The position numbers and the translations under genes were made by a program. DNA of 64,000 nucleotides. It comes from Hirschia sp964342355. Its GTDB lineage: Bacteria; Pseudomonadota; Alphaproteobacteria; Caulobacterales; Hyphomonadaceae. Shown here one piece after another: positions 42,871-52,340 of the stretch. Position 1 is the stretch's first letter, and every line of letters begins with the position of its first letter. The stretch is taken from positions 62,001 through 126,000 of the forward strand of contig CAYFFG010000009.1 in the NCBI GenBank assembly GCA_964342355.1, written 5' to 3'. The notes beneath the pieces are model-generated. The model was not told the DNA's origin. It did no database searches and was given only the letters and a program-made list of their open reading frames with translations.

Positions 42871-43506
42871 CGTATTATCGCTCCGGAACTTCCTCCAGAT
42901 TGAGCTGATCCACCACGCTTTCAGAACCCCAGCCAGCGCTGAAAAGTCCCAGCAATCCTCGGACACATCGCCTTTATTGCGCACGCCTTCAGAAATCGCA
43001 CTGATGGCGAAGCCTAAAAACATATAGCCCATCAGCGCTTGCATGCTCGCCATCAAACGCAAAGAGCTGGCCGGGTGAAAGTCGCCATAGCCAAGCGTTG
43101 TAAACGTCACCACGGAAAAATAGAGCGCCGTCAAAAACGAATGATCTTCCTCGCACGAGGGCGCATCTAGCGGACATTGCTCAATCGGTCCGCCAGAATA
43201 AATCAGGCCAAACACGTCATAGATAATGGCGCAGACGAACAAAAATCCAATGCCGCTTAGCGCCAATGACGTAAACGCCAGACGGTTGGCGACGAACTTG
43301 TTGTAAATGGGCACAAAGCTCGCCATCAGCATGAAACACGCGCCGCCAAACAACGCATAAATCACAATGGGAAATTGTATGAAAATCGCACCGCGGTTAA
43401 GGGTCGCCAAAATCATGACGACAAAGACCACGCTCGGCATCACCACATACGCCAGATCATTTGGCGATCGTGTTGTTTGACGCGGTTTTTCGCCAGTCTC
43501 GCTCAT
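42790..43506 (-). CDS. Two-pore-domain-type potassium channel family protein
   Basis: A 238-residue ion channel with about six hydrophobic segments. The last two flank a P-loop with the K+ selectivity filter TLGYGDFHP (about residues 137-145), preceded by FLTALYFSVVTFTT. A Cys-containing extracellular loop (EQCPLDAPSCEEDH) lies before the pore. The C-terminal tail (about 205-238) is charged and probably disordered (GDDKGEQEDSAGRAK). Probably a tetrameric K+ channel of the Ion_trans_2 family; no RCK/TrkA domain. Confidence 0.9.
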   Translation of the reverse strand: MSETGEKPRQTTRSPNDLAYVVMPSVVFVVMILATLNRGAIFIQFPIVIYALFGGACFMLMASFVPIYNKFVANRLAFTSLALSGIGFLFVCAIIYDVFGLIYSGGPIEQCPLDAPSCEEDHSFLTALYFSVVTFTTLGYGDFHPASSLRLMASMQALMGYMFLGFAISAISEGVRNKGDVSEDCWDFSALAGVLKAWWISSIWRKFRSDNTSGDDKGEQEDSAGRAKAEHAANEEER

Positions 43507-43609
43507 TTATCCCCCCACGGAACACAGCGCTTATAATGACCTGCCCGAGAAAAGAATTTCAAGCCGCCCAGCTTCCGCCCTTACGCAAAATCGACTAACA
43601 CCCGCATTC

Positions 43610-45418
43610 ATGTCACGCACGCCCATCACCACACTTAAAGACGTTCGCCTCACCCTTGGCGGCGCGCCGCTGTTTACCGGTGTCGATATCTCGCTTTTCA
43701 AAGGCGAGCGCACAGCCCTTGTTGGCCGCAATGGCGCCGGTAAGTCCACGCTGATGCGCATTATCGCCGGCGCGATGGAGGCGGATGCGGGCGATGTGTT
43801 CCGCCAGCCCGGCGCCAGCCTGCAATACCTGAAACAGGAAGCCGACTTTACCGGCTTTGACACCGCCCTCGCCTTTGCTGCGCAAGACCTGGACGAAACA
43901 GAGATATGGCGCGCTGAATCCGAACTGGACGCATGCGGCGTTGACCCAGACGCTGATCCCGCCAGCCTTTCAGGCGGACAGGGCAAACGCCTCCAGCTCT
44001 CGCGCGCATTCGCCTGCGAACCCGACATTTTATTGCTGGACGAGCCGACCAACCACCTCGACGTGGAAGCCATCGAAAAACTCGAAGCGCGCATCACATC
44101 CTTTCGCGGCGCCATCCTGCTGGTCAGCCACGACCGCCGCTTCATGGAAAACACCACCACAGCCACCGCCTGGCTAAGACAGGGCGTCGTGCGCTCCCTT
44201 GATCGCGGCTATAAACATTTCGACGATTGGGCCGAACAGGTTGAAGCGGAAGAAGAAAAAGCCCTCGACCGTTTGGAAACCCAATTAAAAGCCGAACAGC
44301 GCTGGCTTGCCCGCGGCGTCACCGCCCGGCGCAAACGTAATCAGGGCCGCCTGCGCAAAGTCTACGCCATGCGCGAAGAGCGTTCAGAGCGCAAAACCAA
44401 CCTCTATCAGGCCAACGCCACAGCCTCCCTTGGCGCTGATTCTGGCGCGCAATCCTCCCGCCTTGTCATTGAGGCCAAACACATCTCCAAAAGCTTTGGC
44501 GACAATAAAATCGTTGAGGACTTTTCCATCAAAGTCATGCGCGGCGACCGTGTCGGTCTGGTCGGCGGCAACGGCACGGGCAAAACCACGCTCCTGCGCC
44601 TTCTGCTTGACCGCTTAGAGCGCGACGATGGCCATCTGCGCCTCGCTAAAAACCTTGAGATTGCCTACCTTGACCAGACCCGCGCCAAGCTCAGCGATAC
44701 TGACACGCTCTGGGAAACGCTTGCGCCATTGGGCGGGGACCAGATCATGGTGCGCGACACGCCGCGCCATGTGGCCGCCTACGCTAAGGATTTCCTCTTT
44801 GGCCCCGAACAATTGCGCCAGCCTGTCTCCGCCCTTTCAGGCGGTGAACGCAACCGTTTAACGCTTGCCCTTGCGCTGGCCCAGCCTTCCAACCTGATGG
44901 TGCTCGACGAGCCGACCAACGATCTGGATATGGAAACGCTCGACCTTTTAGAAGACATGCTGAGCGAATATGACGGCACGCTGATCCTCGTCTCACACGA
45001 CCGGGCCTTCCTTGATAATCTGGTGACCTCCGTCCTCACCCCGCAAGGCGGCGGCAAATGGCTGGAAACGCCGGGCGGCTATTCCGATTATGTCACACAG
45101 GTGCGCGACAAGGCCCCCGCGCCTAAAGCGGACAAATCACAAAAGACCGCCCCCAACACGCCCTCCAAACCAAAAGCGCCCGCCGCCAAATTATCCTTTA
45201 AAGACAAGCACCGGTTGGATGAGTTGGACAAACTCATGCCCAAACTTGAACAGGAAATTTCCGAATTAGAAACCGCTCTGGCCGACCCGGATCTCTTCGC
45301 CAAACAGCCTGACGCCTTCAACACAAAGGCCGCCCGCCTGGAAACCGCCCGTGAGGAGCTGGAAACATCCGAAATGGAGTGGCTGGAACTGGAAGAGAAA
45401 AAAGCCAGCCTGACTTAA
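43610..45418 (+). CDS. uup: ABC-F family ATPase, Uup-like
   Basis: A 602-residue soluble protein with two ABC domains. Walker A motifs are GRNGAGKST (39-47) and GGNGTGKTT (about 319-327); signatures are LSGGQGKRLQLSRAF and LSGGERNRLTLALAL; Walker B motifs are LLLDEPTNHLD and MVLDEPTNDLD. An inter-domain linker (about 205-280) is Arg/Lys-rich, and a C-terminal coiled coil (about 525-600, KHRLDELDKLMPKLEQEISE) is characteristic of Uup. ABC-F proteins act on the ribosome; Uup also binds branched DNA. No membrane domain is encoded nearby. Confidence 0.92.
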   Translation: MSRTPITTLKDVRLTLGGAPLFTGVDISLFKGERTALVGRNGAGKSTLMRIIAGAMEADAGDVFRQPGASLQYLKQEADFTGFDTALAFAAQDLDETEIWRAESELDACGVDPDADPASLSGGQGKRLQLSRAFACEPDILLLDEPTNHLDVEAIEKLEARITSFRGAILLVSHDRRFMENTTTATAWLRQGVVRSLDRGYKHFDDWAEQVEAEEEKALDRLETQLKAEQRWLARGVTARRKRNQGRLRKVYAMREERSERKTNLYQANATASLGADSGAQSSRLVIEAKHISKSFGDNKIVEDFSIKVMRGDRVGLVGGNGTGKTTLLRLLLDRLERDDGHLRLAKNLEIAYLDQTRAKLSDTDTLWETLAPLGGDQIMVRDTPRHVAAYAKDFLFGPEQLRQPVSALSGGERNRLTLALALAQPSNLMVLDEPTNDLDMETLDLLEDMLSEYDGTLILVSHDRAFLDNLVTSVLTPQGGGKWLETPGGYSDYVTQVRDKAPAPKADKSQKTAPNTPSKPKAPAAKLSFKDKHRLDELDKLMPKLEQEISELETALADPDLFAKQPDAFNTKAARLETAREELETSEMEWLELEEKKASLT

Positions 45419-45477
45419 AACGCGTGATTTAGAGACTGCCATTTTATTTAATGCCCAAATAAAAGACACTATTAATC

Positions 45478-45780
45478 ATGGAAAAATCTCGATTTCGAAG
45501 AATAACAACAAAATCCGCCAGCACTACAAACAAACAAATGATTCACGTATATATTTCTTTTTTTGGTATGACTTCATTTTTCAGCGTCAACTACCTTCCA
45601 AACTATGCTTTATCTATATTTTTATTTATTTCGTATTTTATTATTATCTTTCTACTTTATCTTCTTGCTTGGGGATATTTCGCATGGAGATTATCATTCT
45701 GCATCAAGAAACGCTTTAACCCTGACGAGATGACGGACCAGGAAATCGTCGATTTCATCACTGATAGCAGCCGCCCCTAA
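45478..45780 (+). CDS. Small AT-rich membrane protein of unknown function
   Basis: A 100-residue protein: basic N-terminus, two hydrophobic segments (about 20-40 and 43-70, ALSIFLFISYFIIIFLLYLL), then a short cytoplasmic tail ending MTDQEIVDFITDSSRP. Base composition is far more AT-rich than in the flanking uup gene, suggesting acquisition. No clear ribosome site was seen, so the coding call is moderate. Confidence 0.5.
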   Translation: MEKSRFRRITTKSASTTNKQMIHVYISFFGMTSFFSVNYLPNYALSIFLFISYFIIIFLLYLLAWGYFAWRLSFCIKKRFNPDEMTDQEIVDFITDSSRP

Positions 45781-45839
45781 CCCATATGCGACCGCCCGTC
45801 ACATTAAAACATGCATCGTGTTTACATATATAATGACAT

Positions 45840-45862
45840 ATACTAGTATTTGATATGCATAT
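45840..45862 (+). promoter_or_regulatory. Two palindromes upstream of the truncated haemoglobin gene
   Basis: ATACTAGTAT (45840-45849) and ATATGCATAT (45853-45862) are perfect 10-base palindromes three bases apart, ending 18 bases before the haemoglobin ATG in an AT-rich stretch. This is where an operator for a redox- or NO-responsive repressor could lie. The sequence does not match a consensus that I can name with certainty. Confidence 0.35.
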
Positions 45863-45880
45863 TATAGACTGGATGATGTC

Positions 45881-46369
45881 ATGACCGACAAAACCAATTC
45901 CGCAAACAGCCCTTCTCCTGCAGCCTCAGCAGCAGATGACCGGGTCAACGCCATGCGCCAGCGCATGCAGGAAGAGATGGCCGAGATTGGTGTCACCATG
46001 CAGTTTATCGACGATCTGGTCGAGGAATTTTACGCCCGCATCCGCCAGCACCCGGCCTTAGGTCCCGTCTTCAACAACAAGGTTGAGGACTGGCCGCATC
46101 ACTTAGAAACCCTTAAGCGTTTCTGGGCCTCTGTGGTCCTGCATGCGGGGCTATATTCGGGCAAACCCATGGTCGCGCACGCTCAGGTGCCGGACATAAA
46201 ACCAAACCATTTTGCTGTCTGGCTGGGCTTGTTTGAAGCGACCTTAAAAGACATTGCGCCCAATGAAACCGTGGTCAACGTCTTCATGGACCGCGCCAAC
46301 CGCATCGCCCACAGCTTAAAACTCGGCCTCTTCTACCACCCCGGAAACAATCCCACATCCAATCCATGA
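45881..46369 (+). CDS. Group III truncated haemoglobin
   Basis: A 162-residue globin. After a Ser/Ala-rich N-terminal extension (about 1-22) the compact globin fold shows the group III pattern: IDDLVEEFYARIRQHPALGP, FNNKVEDWPHHLETLKRFW, then LYSGKPMVAHAQVPDIKPNHF with His100 the probable proximal haem ligand, and a last helix ending in RIAHSLKLGLFYH. Members bind O2 and NO, and roles in nitrosative or oxidative stress are proposed. It is a single gene with an AT-rich, palindrome-containing upstream region. Confidence 0.92.
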   Translation: MTDKTNSANSPSPAASAADDRVNAMRQRMQEEMAEIGVTMQFIDDLVEEFYARIRQHPALGPVFNNKVEDWPHHLETLKRFWASVVLHAGLYSGKPMVAHAQVPDIKPNHFAVWLGLFEATLKDIAPNETVVNVFMDRANRIAHSLKLGLFYHPGNNPTSNP

Positions 46370-46481
46370 GGGTATGGTGGCAATGCTGCATTTGAGAATT
46401 GTGTGGAGATCACTTTAAGGACAATTCCTTTTCCGCCTCGATGCGCCTACTATTTTAAGTATTGCGATGTGGGGGATCGAA

Positions 46482-48005
46482 ATGGTCGATGAAACAGACG
46501 AGCACGACTACTGGAAAGACGATCAAATCGGTGACCGCAAGGAATTGGCCGATTTTTTAATTTCAGTTCTCAAACAAAAAGGCGCGGACGGAACCGGTCA
46601 GCACGGTGGGTATGTGCTGAACATAGATGCGCAATGGGGAGCCGGAAAATCCTACTTTCTTGAAGGATTGAAACACGATCTGTCGAAAGACCATGCCGTT
46701 GTGTTCGTTGATGCGTGGAAGACGGACTTCACCGAAGAAGCGATGGTCCCATTCATCTCCGCCCTTAAAGATACCTGTGAAAAAGCCGGACTAAGCGAAG
46801 ACCTGAAAAATGCACTGAAAGATGGCTTGGAGAAAGGGACAAAAGTTGTCGGTGCGCTCGGCAAAGGTATGGGGCTGAAATTTTTACAGAAAATTTTTGG
46901 AGAGGGTGTCACTGAGGCAATCAATATACTCGACGAAAACACATTAGATAAAAATGATAACACTGACGAAATAATAGATGGCGACGATAGCAGTGAGATC
47001 GCTAAAGCTGGCGTTTCGCGCGCCCTGACTGCTGTTGAAAAATTAGGCGAAGAACAAATCAGCGAGCATGAAGAACTGCTTCGCTACGTAGAACAATTTC
47101 GATCCTCATTGCAGGAAACCACTCGGGCGATTGAGAAAGAAGAGAACCTCAATCTGCCTCTGTTTGTGCTGGTGGACGAACTGGACCGCTGTCGCCCGAG
47201 TTACGCCATCCAGATGCTAGAAAGAGTAAAACACTTCTTCTCTGTTCCGGGGTTCGTATTTGTGTTTGCCACAGACACAGAACAATTATCTCATTCCACT
47301 CAAGCCGTTTACGGCAACAACTTTAACTCTAAACGATATCTGCAACGATTTTTCGATGACACGTTTTCACTGCCTATTGCAGGATTAGATGCTCAAATCC
47401 GCAAATTAAGCGATGACGGATTTCTTTCTGACGCCAATTTCAGCTGCCAGGGGTTTAAGTCTCAGCTAACATTTATCAAAGAAAGTTTCAAAAAATTTGG
47501 CGTGGGCGCACGCGAAAGTCAGCGCGCACTAGGAAAACTTAAAATGGTACGGGATGCAATTAAACATAAATTCCCTTTGCATTTGCCGTATTTGCTTACA
47601 CTCATAATCGCAGAAGTAATGAGCATTGATGAATTACATGCCGCATTGACCGCTGATGACAACGGGAATTCTATAAATGAATACTTCGGCAGAAATCCAC
47701 GTTTTAATTTTAAAGGTATAAATACACATTACAGGAAAACAAACGGATCCATTTTAAATGACAACACTCACCTAAGTGCTATTTTATTTGAGCTAATTAA
47801 GCTTATACACGATAAAAATGCTTCAACGGAGCCATCTGAAGATACCTGTAATTCTGTAAGTCACTTTTTTGCTCGTAGCTATCTATACAGCGAGCGTCTA
47901 TCATATGCACAAAGCAGAGGCATTTTAGGCGGAACAACTAAAAGCAGAATTATCGATTATCCCAGAATTACAAAAACGGCCGGACACTTCAGCAACAACA
48001 CATAG
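46482..48005 (+). CDS. KAP-family P-loop NTPase
   Basis: A 507-residue predicted STAND-like P-loop ATPase. The start at 46482 has GGGGGA upstream; an ATG at 46467 is in frame. Walker A is AQWGAGKSYF (GAGKS at 53-57), an acidic/coiled insertion runs through about 110-215, and Walker B with the KAP arginines is LFVLVDELDRCRPSYA (about 227-242). FVFATDTEQLSH and the helical C-terminal half follow. No transmembrane insertion is obvious, unlike in many KAP proteins. GC falls in the second half. KAP proteins include phage-exclusion factors such as PifA, so a defence role is possible; no partner gene is adjacent. Confidence 0.85.
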   Translation: MVDETDEHDYWKDDQIGDRKELADFLISVLKQKGADGTGQHGGYVLNIDAQWGAGKSYFLEGLKHDLSKDHAVVFVDAWKTDFTEEAMVPFISALKDTCEKAGLSEDLKNALKDGLEKGTKVVGALGKGMGLKFLQKIFGEGVTEAINILDENTLDKNDNTDEIIDGDDSSEIAKAGVSRALTAVEKLGEEQISEHEELLRYVEQFRSSLQETTRAIEKEENLNLPLFVLVDELDRCRPSYAIQMLERVKHFFSVPGFVFVFATDTEQLSHSTQAVYGNNFNSKRYLQRFFDDTFSLPIAGLDAQIRKLSDDGFLSDANFSCQGFKSQLTFIKESFKKFGVGARESQRALGKLKMVRDAIKHKFPLHLPYLLTLIIAEVMSIDELHAALTADDNGNSINEYFGRNPRFNFKGINTHYRKTNGSILNDNTHLSAILFELIKLIHDKNASTEPSEDTCNSVSHFFARSYLYSERLSYAQSRGILGGTTKSRIIDYPRITKTAGHFSNNT

Positions 48006-48112
48006 CAGCACCCCCCCCCACACCCCATCAATTACTAAACGCCCATACCAAGCTTTTTTAACTCTTTTGGCCTAACGTTAGAGGCTGGGAACGGAAGTCA
48101 GAGGGCCGCTTT

Positions 48113-49213
48113 ATGTCCGTCGAACAGTCGAAATTTCAGAAACTCGTCGACCTGGCAAAAGAAACATCCAGTGAAAAACGTCGCGACCTGTTACGCGAAG
48201 TGACGGATATTTTCTTTGAAAATGAAGGGGCCGCCCGTACAGAAACCGAAAGCGCGATGTTTGACGAAATCGTCGGCGCCGTCGCTGCGGAAATGACCGA
48301 AGACATTAAGGTGGAGTTGTCACGTAAAGTGGCGACATCCCAGGCGCCCTTGCGCCAGACCGCGCGTCGCCTCGCCACAGAATCCATTCGCGTCGCCCAG
48401 CCTGTGCTACAACACGCAAAAGCGCTGACGAATGAAGACCTGGTCAACATCGTCAACACAGCCGACGGCCAGGACCGCATGATGGCGGTCTCCAAACGTA
48501 AAGAGCTGGCGGCGGTGGTCTCCAAGGCGCTGGTGAAAAAAGGCGAGGACAAGGTTGTCGCCTCGCTTCTTCAGAACGAAACGGCTGAAATCGACCGCGA
48601 AACCTTTGAAGACATCGCCCAGCGCGCGGTGAAATCCAAAGAGCTGCACGCACCTTTTGTAAAGCGTAAGACGGTGCCTTTAGATCTTTTGAATGATGTC
48701 TATGAGGTCGTGGAACAACAGCTGCGTCGCCACATCATGGTGCGCTTCAACACGGTGTCAGAAGCCGAACTCAACGCCGCGCTGGAAAAGTCAAAATCCC
48801 GCCTCAACGCCGCTTATGGCGACCTGCCCGAAGACATTGGCCAGGCCCAGCGCTGGGTGCGCGGCGAAGTGGCGGGCAACCGCCTCACCCCGCCAAAGCT
48901 GATCGGATTAATGCGCAGCGGCGAAAAGGCCAAATTTCTCGCCTCTTTCGCACATTTAACCGATGTGCCGGTTCAGACTGTCGCCCGTCTGGTCTCTGCG
49001 CGCGACATTGACGCGCTCGCCATTCTCTGCCGTGCGGCCGAGTTTGAAAAAGCGCTGTTTACGTCGATGGCGATCCAGATCATTGGCGGTGAAAACGGCG
49101 TCTCCAAGGCCAAGGGCTTTGCCGATCTTTACGACAATGTGCCCCCATCCGCGGCCCAGCGCGCCGTGCGCTTCTGGAAAGTCCGCGACAAGACCATCTC
49201 AAACGCAGCTTAA
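48113..49213 (+). CDS. DUF2336 alphaproteobacterial protein
   Basis: A 366-residue soluble, largely alpha-helical protein of the DUF2336 family, common in alphaproteobacteria. Features: FQKLVDLAKETSSEKRRDLL at the start, VKVELSRKVA-type motif in the first quarter, HEAT-like helical pairs, and KLIGLMRSGEKAKFLASFAH near the C-terminus. An AGAGGG site precedes the ATG. Function is not established. Its TAA stop is shared with the convergent isochorismatase-fold gene through the palindrome TTAA. Confidence 0.88.
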   Translation: MSVEQSKFQKLVDLAKETSSEKRRDLLREVTDIFFENEGAARTETESAMFDEIVGAVAAEMTEDIKVELSRKVATSQAPLRQTARRLATESIRVAQPVLQHAKALTNEDLVNIVNTADGQDRMMAVSKRKELAAVVSKALVKKGEDKVVASLLQNETAEIDRETFEDIAQRAVKSKELHAPFVKRKTVPLDLLNDVYEVVEQQLRRHIMVRFNTVSEAELNAALEKSKSRLNAAYGDLPEDIGQAQRWVRGEVAGNRLTPPKLIGLMRSGEKAKFLASFAHLTDVPVQTVARLVSARDIDALAILCRAAEFEKALFTSMAIQIIGGENGVSKAKGFADLYDNVPPSAAQRAVRFWKVRDKTISNAA

Positions 49214-49761
49214 AACAAATCCTCACAGCACATAACGGTGCAATATTCTTTATCGAGATTAGCCAATGACATGGCGTGCACGTCTTCTGCGCTGCGCATA
49301 ACACCATTCCAGTCTTTTCGGGCGAATGTAAAACAGGCGTCTTCGGCCAACACGGTGTTAAATCCCAAATTTCCGGCGTGACGCACACTGGCTTCGATCG
49401 AATTATTGGTGATCACGCCAGCCACAACCAAAAGGTCACACGCTGCTGCTTTTAACAGCGCCTCCAACCCCGTGCCGATGAAAGCGCTGTTGACTGTTTT
49501 GGAGACGATATCTTCACCTGACGCAGGCACAGCTTCCGGTTTGAAGGCATGTGTTGGTCGGCCTGGTTGATAGTGTGAATTTGGCTCAACAGAATCGTGG
49601 CGCACATGCACGATCTTCCATCCGCGTGCGCGCCAAAAGCCAAGCAATTTCGCTATGTTTTGCTCGGCACCCGGATTGTTGCGAACACCCCAGTCTGGAT
49701 GATCAATCGCTTGTTGCAGATCAATGAGCAACAGAACAGGATTTTGAGCCTTTTCGATCAC
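49210..49761 (-). CDS. Isochorismatase-fold (cysteine hydrolase family) protein with Ser at the nucleophile position
   Basis: A 183-residue isochorismatase-superfamily protein. It has the catalytic Asp14 (LLLIDLQQAID) and Lys88 (SKTVNSAF), but the position of the usual nucleophilic cysteine reads GVITNNSIEAS, with Ser121. EDACFTFARKDWNG follows as in the family. Variants with TNNS exist in the superfamily, so this may be a subgroup with different chemistry rather than a dead enzyme. Its ATG overlaps the stop of the MscS gene (ATGA), so the two are co-transcribed. Confidence 0.85.
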   Translation of the reverse strand: MIEKAQNPVLLLIDLQQAIDHPDWGVRNNPGAEQNIAKLLGFWRARGWKIVHVRHDSVEPNSHYQPGRPTHAFKPEAVPASGEDIVSKTVNSAFIGTGLEALLKAAACDLLVVAGVITNNSIEASVRHAGNLGFNTVLAEDACFTFARKDWNGVMRSAEDVHAMSLANLDKEYCTVMCCEDLF

Positions 49762-50996
49762 CCTTCGCCGCCGTCTTCTGCGCCAGCGTTCATACCGCTT
49801 TCAGAGCCCTTCAGCGTGCGCATTTTGGCGACATTGTCAGACAGGGTTGGCGGGTGAATAACTTCCGGCGCGTCCTGCTGTTGCATGTAAAGCGTGCGCG
49901 AAGGAAACGCAAAACTGGTGCCCGCCGCCTCGACAATCTCGATCAGTTTGAGCGCAAATTCTTCCTTGTGGGTCAGCCATTCAGTCCACACCGTCGTCTT
50001 GGTGAAGCAATAGATCAAAAAGTCGATGGAGGAGTCATTGAATGAATCCACATGCACGAACAGTGTCGCTTCTGGCGGTTTGGCGAATGCGTCATTGGTG
50101 TACAGATAGGCTTCGATCTCTTCGCGGATATAGCGCAACTGCTCAACGCTCGTGCGGTATTCCACCCCGATCACCCATTTGATCCGGCGGTGCGTCATGC
50201 GCGAATAATTGACCACCGCATTGTCGGAGAATTTCGCATTCGGCACATAGACCGGGGCTTTATCAAACTGGCGCACCAGCGTGGAACGGAAATTGATCTT
50301 CTCGACCGTGCCTTCCACCACGCCGTCCACAGCGATCCACTCGCCCGGCTGCATGCGTTTTTCCACCAGGATCAATATCCCTGCGATCAGGTTTTTAAAG
50401 AGGTCCTGCGCCCCCAGCGCGACCGCCACACCAAAGATACCCAGACCCGCCAGGATCGGGCCGACTTTGATGCCCCACATTTCCAGGATCGCCGCCGCAC
50501 CAATCAGGATAAAGGTGATCTGCAACGCCTTGACCAGCCAGTCGACAATGGCTGGCGATAACGTGTCCCGCAAACCAGTGAAGAGGAATGAAAACGCCCC
50601 CACAGCGCGGTTTAACGTCCAGAAAATCGAGAACGCCACCAGCGAGCGCAGGACTTTGTCCACGATCGCTTGGGCCCCTTCCGGCAGCGAAATCACCTGG
50701 GCGGCGAAATAAACCCCAAGGATGATAGGCACCATTTTGAGCGGCGCCGCCACTGTCGTCACCAGCGCGTCATCCAGATTGGTCTTAGTGCCCGCCGCCG
50801 CGCGTGAAATCGCCCTCACGACCGTGCGCGCAAACAGGCCCCGCACAATCAGCGCAAACAGGAATATGCCCACAGCCATGATAATGTCGCCATAGGTAAG
50901 GCCAAACGCGCCCTCATTCCAGATGTCGCTAAGATAGTCGAGCGCGCCCTGCGCCCACGCAGGCAGCACAATCTGGCCCAGAGTTAGGTTTTCCAT
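49758..50996 (-). CDS. MscS-family mechanosensitive channel
   Basis: A 412-residue small-conductance mechanosensitive channel. The start MENLTLGQIV at 50996 has GAGGGG upstream; an earlier codon at 51041 is less likely. Four or five membrane segments end with the pore helix LGIFGVAVALGAQDLFKNLI, followed by the beta domain (GEWIAVDGVVEGTVEKINFR, STLVRQFDKAPVYVPNAKFS) and an alpha/beta vestibule. The C-terminal 50 residues are extra and disordered (GMNAGAEDGGEG). It releases solutes on hypo-osmotic shock. Confidence 0.95.
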   Translation of the reverse strand: MENLTLGQIVLPAWAQGALDYLSDIWNEGAFGLTYGDIIMAVGIFLFALIVRGLFARTVVRAISRAAAGTKTNLDDALVTTVAAPLKMVPIILGVYFAAQVISLPEGAQAIVDKVLRSLVAFSIFWTLNRAVGAFSFLFTGLRDTLSPAIVDWLVKALQITFILIGAAAILEMWGIKVGPILAGLGIFGVAVALGAQDLFKNLIAGILILVEKRMQPGEWIAVDGVVEGTVEKINFRSTLVRQFDKAPVYVPNAKFSDNAVVNYSRMTHRRIKWVIGVEYRTSVEQLRYIREEIEAYLYTNDAFAKPPEATLFVHVDSFNDSSIDFLIYCFTKTTVWTEWLTHKEEFALKLIEIVEAAGTSFAFPSRTLYMQQQDAPEVIHPPTLSDNVAKMRTLKGSESGMNAGAEDGGEG

Positions 50997-51161
50997 GGCA
51001 ATCCCCTCGCGTTCGGCCTGCTCCCGACAGGCGAATGACAAAGTCAGTCATGTCCGGCCATCAACCAGGACAACTGCGAAGAAGTGCTAGGCGGGTTTTA
51101 AGGTCGCATCAAGGCGAAGACGGAGGAATTTCTGAGGCGCGCTCGCCGCCCGCATGACGCA

Positions 51162-52268
51162 TCACTTGATAGGCGCCAATCCGGCTTTGGCAGACGTCAG
51201 CTTGTCAAACAGGCCCAACCCGGCGGAGAGCATGGGTTTCTCGATCAGCTTGTGTACAAGCACCCCAGCACCCGTCGCGACGACAATCATGATCACTCCC
51301 GACGCCATCAGTGCGAAAGGTCCCAACCCGGCGGCTTCAGTGAAGGACACGACACTGTCGCGCATCAGATAGATGATCGGAACATGCACAAGATAAATCG
51401 CATAAGACGCATCACCCAGAAGCAACAGAAACCGTGACGCCCGCCCGCCACGCGCCTCAAACGCCAGAACGCCCGCAAAAACCACGGTCGTGGCGACGCC
51501 ATACGTTAAAAACCGGGAGTGCTCTATGAGCCCGGTCAGCTTGAACATCGCTACAAGGGCCACCCCCACGGCGATCGCGATATAACCATTAAACCTGAAA
51601 AGGTCTCTGCGGTCCGCGTATAGCTTGCCCAGAGCCATGCCGAGAATGAATTCAAAGATCACATCATTGCCGAAAAACGCCGCGAACACATCCACGCCGG
51701 ACAGCGGACCGATGACATAAAATCCAAGAAACACACCCGCCAGCGCCAATACGATGCGATCGGTCTTCAGCAATAACAATGCGCCAAAGCAGACATAGAA
51801 AAACATCTCGTAATTCAGCGTCCACCCCACACCCAGAATGGGATGAAGCGCGCCGTTAACATCGAAAGACGGCACAAAGAAAAAGCTCAACAGGCGCTTT
51901 GGCGTCAGATCATAGTGCAAGGGCTCGCCTTGCAGATACGCCAGATACAGCTGGACACACACAAACGCCGTGACCAGCGCATAGAGCGGCCACACACGGT
52001 TGAACCTGTGATATCCAAAATGCAGGATAGAACGCTCGCCGGACATGTATTTTCCGGAGATGAGGATCATGATGAACCCGCTGAGAACGAAGAAGACGTC
52101 CACGCCCGCCGCGCCCATACTGACAAGCGCAGGATGAGGCGCCCAGGACCCGGGCGCCCAGACATGGCTTTCCATGTTGATCGTTAACGCACGAAACACA
52201 TGTGGAAACAGAACCGCCAGCGCCGCAAAGCCGCGCAGAACCTGCACATATTCCAATCTGTTCGTCAT
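51162..52268 (-). CDS. Acyltransferase-3 family membrane protein
   Basis: A 368-residue integral membrane acyltransferase with about ten helices. Typical elements: LEYVQVLRGFAALAVLFPHV at the start, MGAAGVDVFFVLSGFIMILI, GVGWTLNYEMFFYVCFGALL, and LLLLGDASYAIYLVHVPIIY. An AGGAG site precedes the ATG. No SGNH domain, unlike the enzyme inside the GTA region. Such proteins O-acylate glycans; substrate unknown. Confidence 0.92.
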   Translation of the reverse strand: MTNRLEYVQVLRGFAALAVLFPHVFRALTINMESHVWAPGSWAPHPALVSMGAAGVDVFFVLSGFIMILISGKYMSGERSILHFGYHRFNRVWPLYALVTAFVCVQLYLAYLQGEPLHYDLTPKRLLSFFFVPSFDVNGALHPILGVGWTLNYEMFFYVCFGALLLLKTDRIVLALAGVFLGFYVIGPLSGVDVFAAFFGNDVIFEFILGMALGKLYADRRDLFRFNGYIAIAVGVALVAMFKLTGLIEHSRFLTYGVATTVVFAGVLAFEARGGRASRFLLLLGDASYAIYLVHVPIIYLMRDSVVSFTEAAGLGPFALMASGVIMIVVATGAGVLVHKLIEKPMLSAGLGLFDKLTSAKAGLAPIK

Positions 52269-52340
52269 TGCTCATCTCCTGCCAGAGGCATGGGATGCAA
52301 TTTGCCGGCCATCCCTTTTGCGCTTTGGGGAGATAGTGGC

